Assembly (NCBI GenBank): GCA_964481825.1
Contig: CAYZUE010000068.1
Location: 1 to 5,546, forward strand
Direction of reading: 5' to 3'
Length of the DNA: 5,546 nucleotides
From: CAYZUE01 sp964481825
GTDB taxonomy: Archaea; Hydrothermarchaeota; Hydrothermarchaeia; Hydrothermarchaeales; JALUUU01
Shown: in pieces, positions 5,243 through 5,546 of the stretch
How the letters are laid out: the number at the start of each line of letters is the position of its first letter
How positions within the stretch are numbered: position 1 is the stretch's first letter
Program-made: the position numbers and the translations under genes
Notes under the pieces: generated by a model
What the model was told of the DNA's origin: nothing
Database searches by the model: none
What the model saw: the letters and a program-made list of their open reading frames with translations, nothing else

Positions 5243-5546
5243 TCAATTCACTTTAAATATGAATATATAATCATCTTGATCTGTATAAACTAGTTCAAAT
5301 CTTTCTAGAAAAACTCTAGAATCTAAATTATCAGGAAGAATCTTCAATGGCAATAAATTTAGTAAGATATTTTGCTTGATATTCCTAACATCTTCAGGGT
5401 ATAAATACCATACTATGGCGTTCTCCTGATACGCTCTTACAAAATATGCAGAACCTCCATATTTTAATAACTCATCGCTTATGTTTTTAGAGTCAATGTT
5501 TTTATCTCCTGTAAGTTTAATTTCGAAGCTTTGAAGAGGATTTTTT
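5243..5546 (-). CDS. Unrecognised protein, C-terminal 100 residues only
   Basis: On the minus strand an open frame enters from the right edge (first full codon at 5545-5543) and ends at a TGA at 5243-5245, giving 100 residues with no stop. It begins KNPLQSFEIKLTGD and ends YTDQDDYIFIFKVN. The segment is charged, has no cysteine and no membrane helix, and alternates short strand-like and helix-like stretches, for example GGSAYFVRAY, NAIVWYLYPEDV, NIKQNILLNLL and RFELVYTDQDDYIFIFKV. I do not recognise a family. The length of the stop-free frame in such A/T-rich DNA, and its same-direction position 94 nt upstream of the UPF0200 gene, support it as a real gene. The protein start lies outside the window. 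Confidence 0.7.
   Translation of the reverse strand, partial: KNPLQSFEIKLTGDKNIDSKNISDELLKYGGSAYFVRAYQENAIVWYLYPEDVRNIKQNILLNLLPLKILPDNLDSRVFLERFELVYTDQDDYIFIFKVN

Noticed and set aside
1..5546. Mobile element, CRISPR array, tRNA, rRNA or defence cassette
   Set aside because: No transposase or integrase motifs, terminal inverted repeats, spaced repeats, cloverleaf or rRNA-like sequence were seen; genes are tightly packed with similar composition throughout.

Overview
The window is archaeal chromosomal DNA, strongly A+T-rich (about two thirds A+T by eye). The clearest marks of Archaea are the C-terminal two thirds of an aCPSF1/FttA-type beta-CASP ribonuclease, a dUTPase of the archaeal dCTP-deaminase-like type, and a UPF0200 P-loop kinase-like protein. 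Start sites also look archaeal: some genes have TATA boxes about 26-30 nt before the start codon with no Shine-Dalgarno sequence (leaderless), while internal operon genes have Shine-Dalgarno-like sequences. The aCPSF1-purM pairing resembles what I remember from euryarchaea, but I cannot name the lineage from this window.

Layout, left to right: (1) 1-1290 +, aCPSF1, cut by the left edge; (2) 1303-2328 +, purM, 12 nt downstream with a TTG start; (3) 2348-3208 +, a six-helix membrane protein of unknown function with a probable promoter inside the end of purM; (4) 3201-3521 +, thioredoxin, overlapping the membrane gene by 8 nt and preceded by the best ribosome binding site in the window; (5) 3531-4019 +, dUTPase; (6) 4020-4107, a short spacer with a promoter; (7) 4108-4608 +, an unrecognised 166-residue protein with an acidic linker and an aromatic C-terminal tip; (8) 4600-5148 -, UPF0200 kinase-like protein, overlapping gene 7 tail to tail by 9 bp; (9) 5149-5242, a short spacer; (10) 5243-5546 -, the C-terminal 100 residues of an unrecognised protein cut by the right edge.

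The recognisable genes are mostly housekeeping: transcription termination/RNA processing (aCPSF1), de novo purine synthesis (purM), thiol redox (thioredoxin) and dUTP removal (dut). I see no mobile element, CRISPR array, tRNA, rRNA or defence system. The less ordinary points are the orphan 166-residue protein, the membrane protein coupled to thioredoxin, the dUTPase that aligns with dCTP deaminases but lacks their catalytic glutamate, and the mix of leaderless and Shine-Dalgarno starts.
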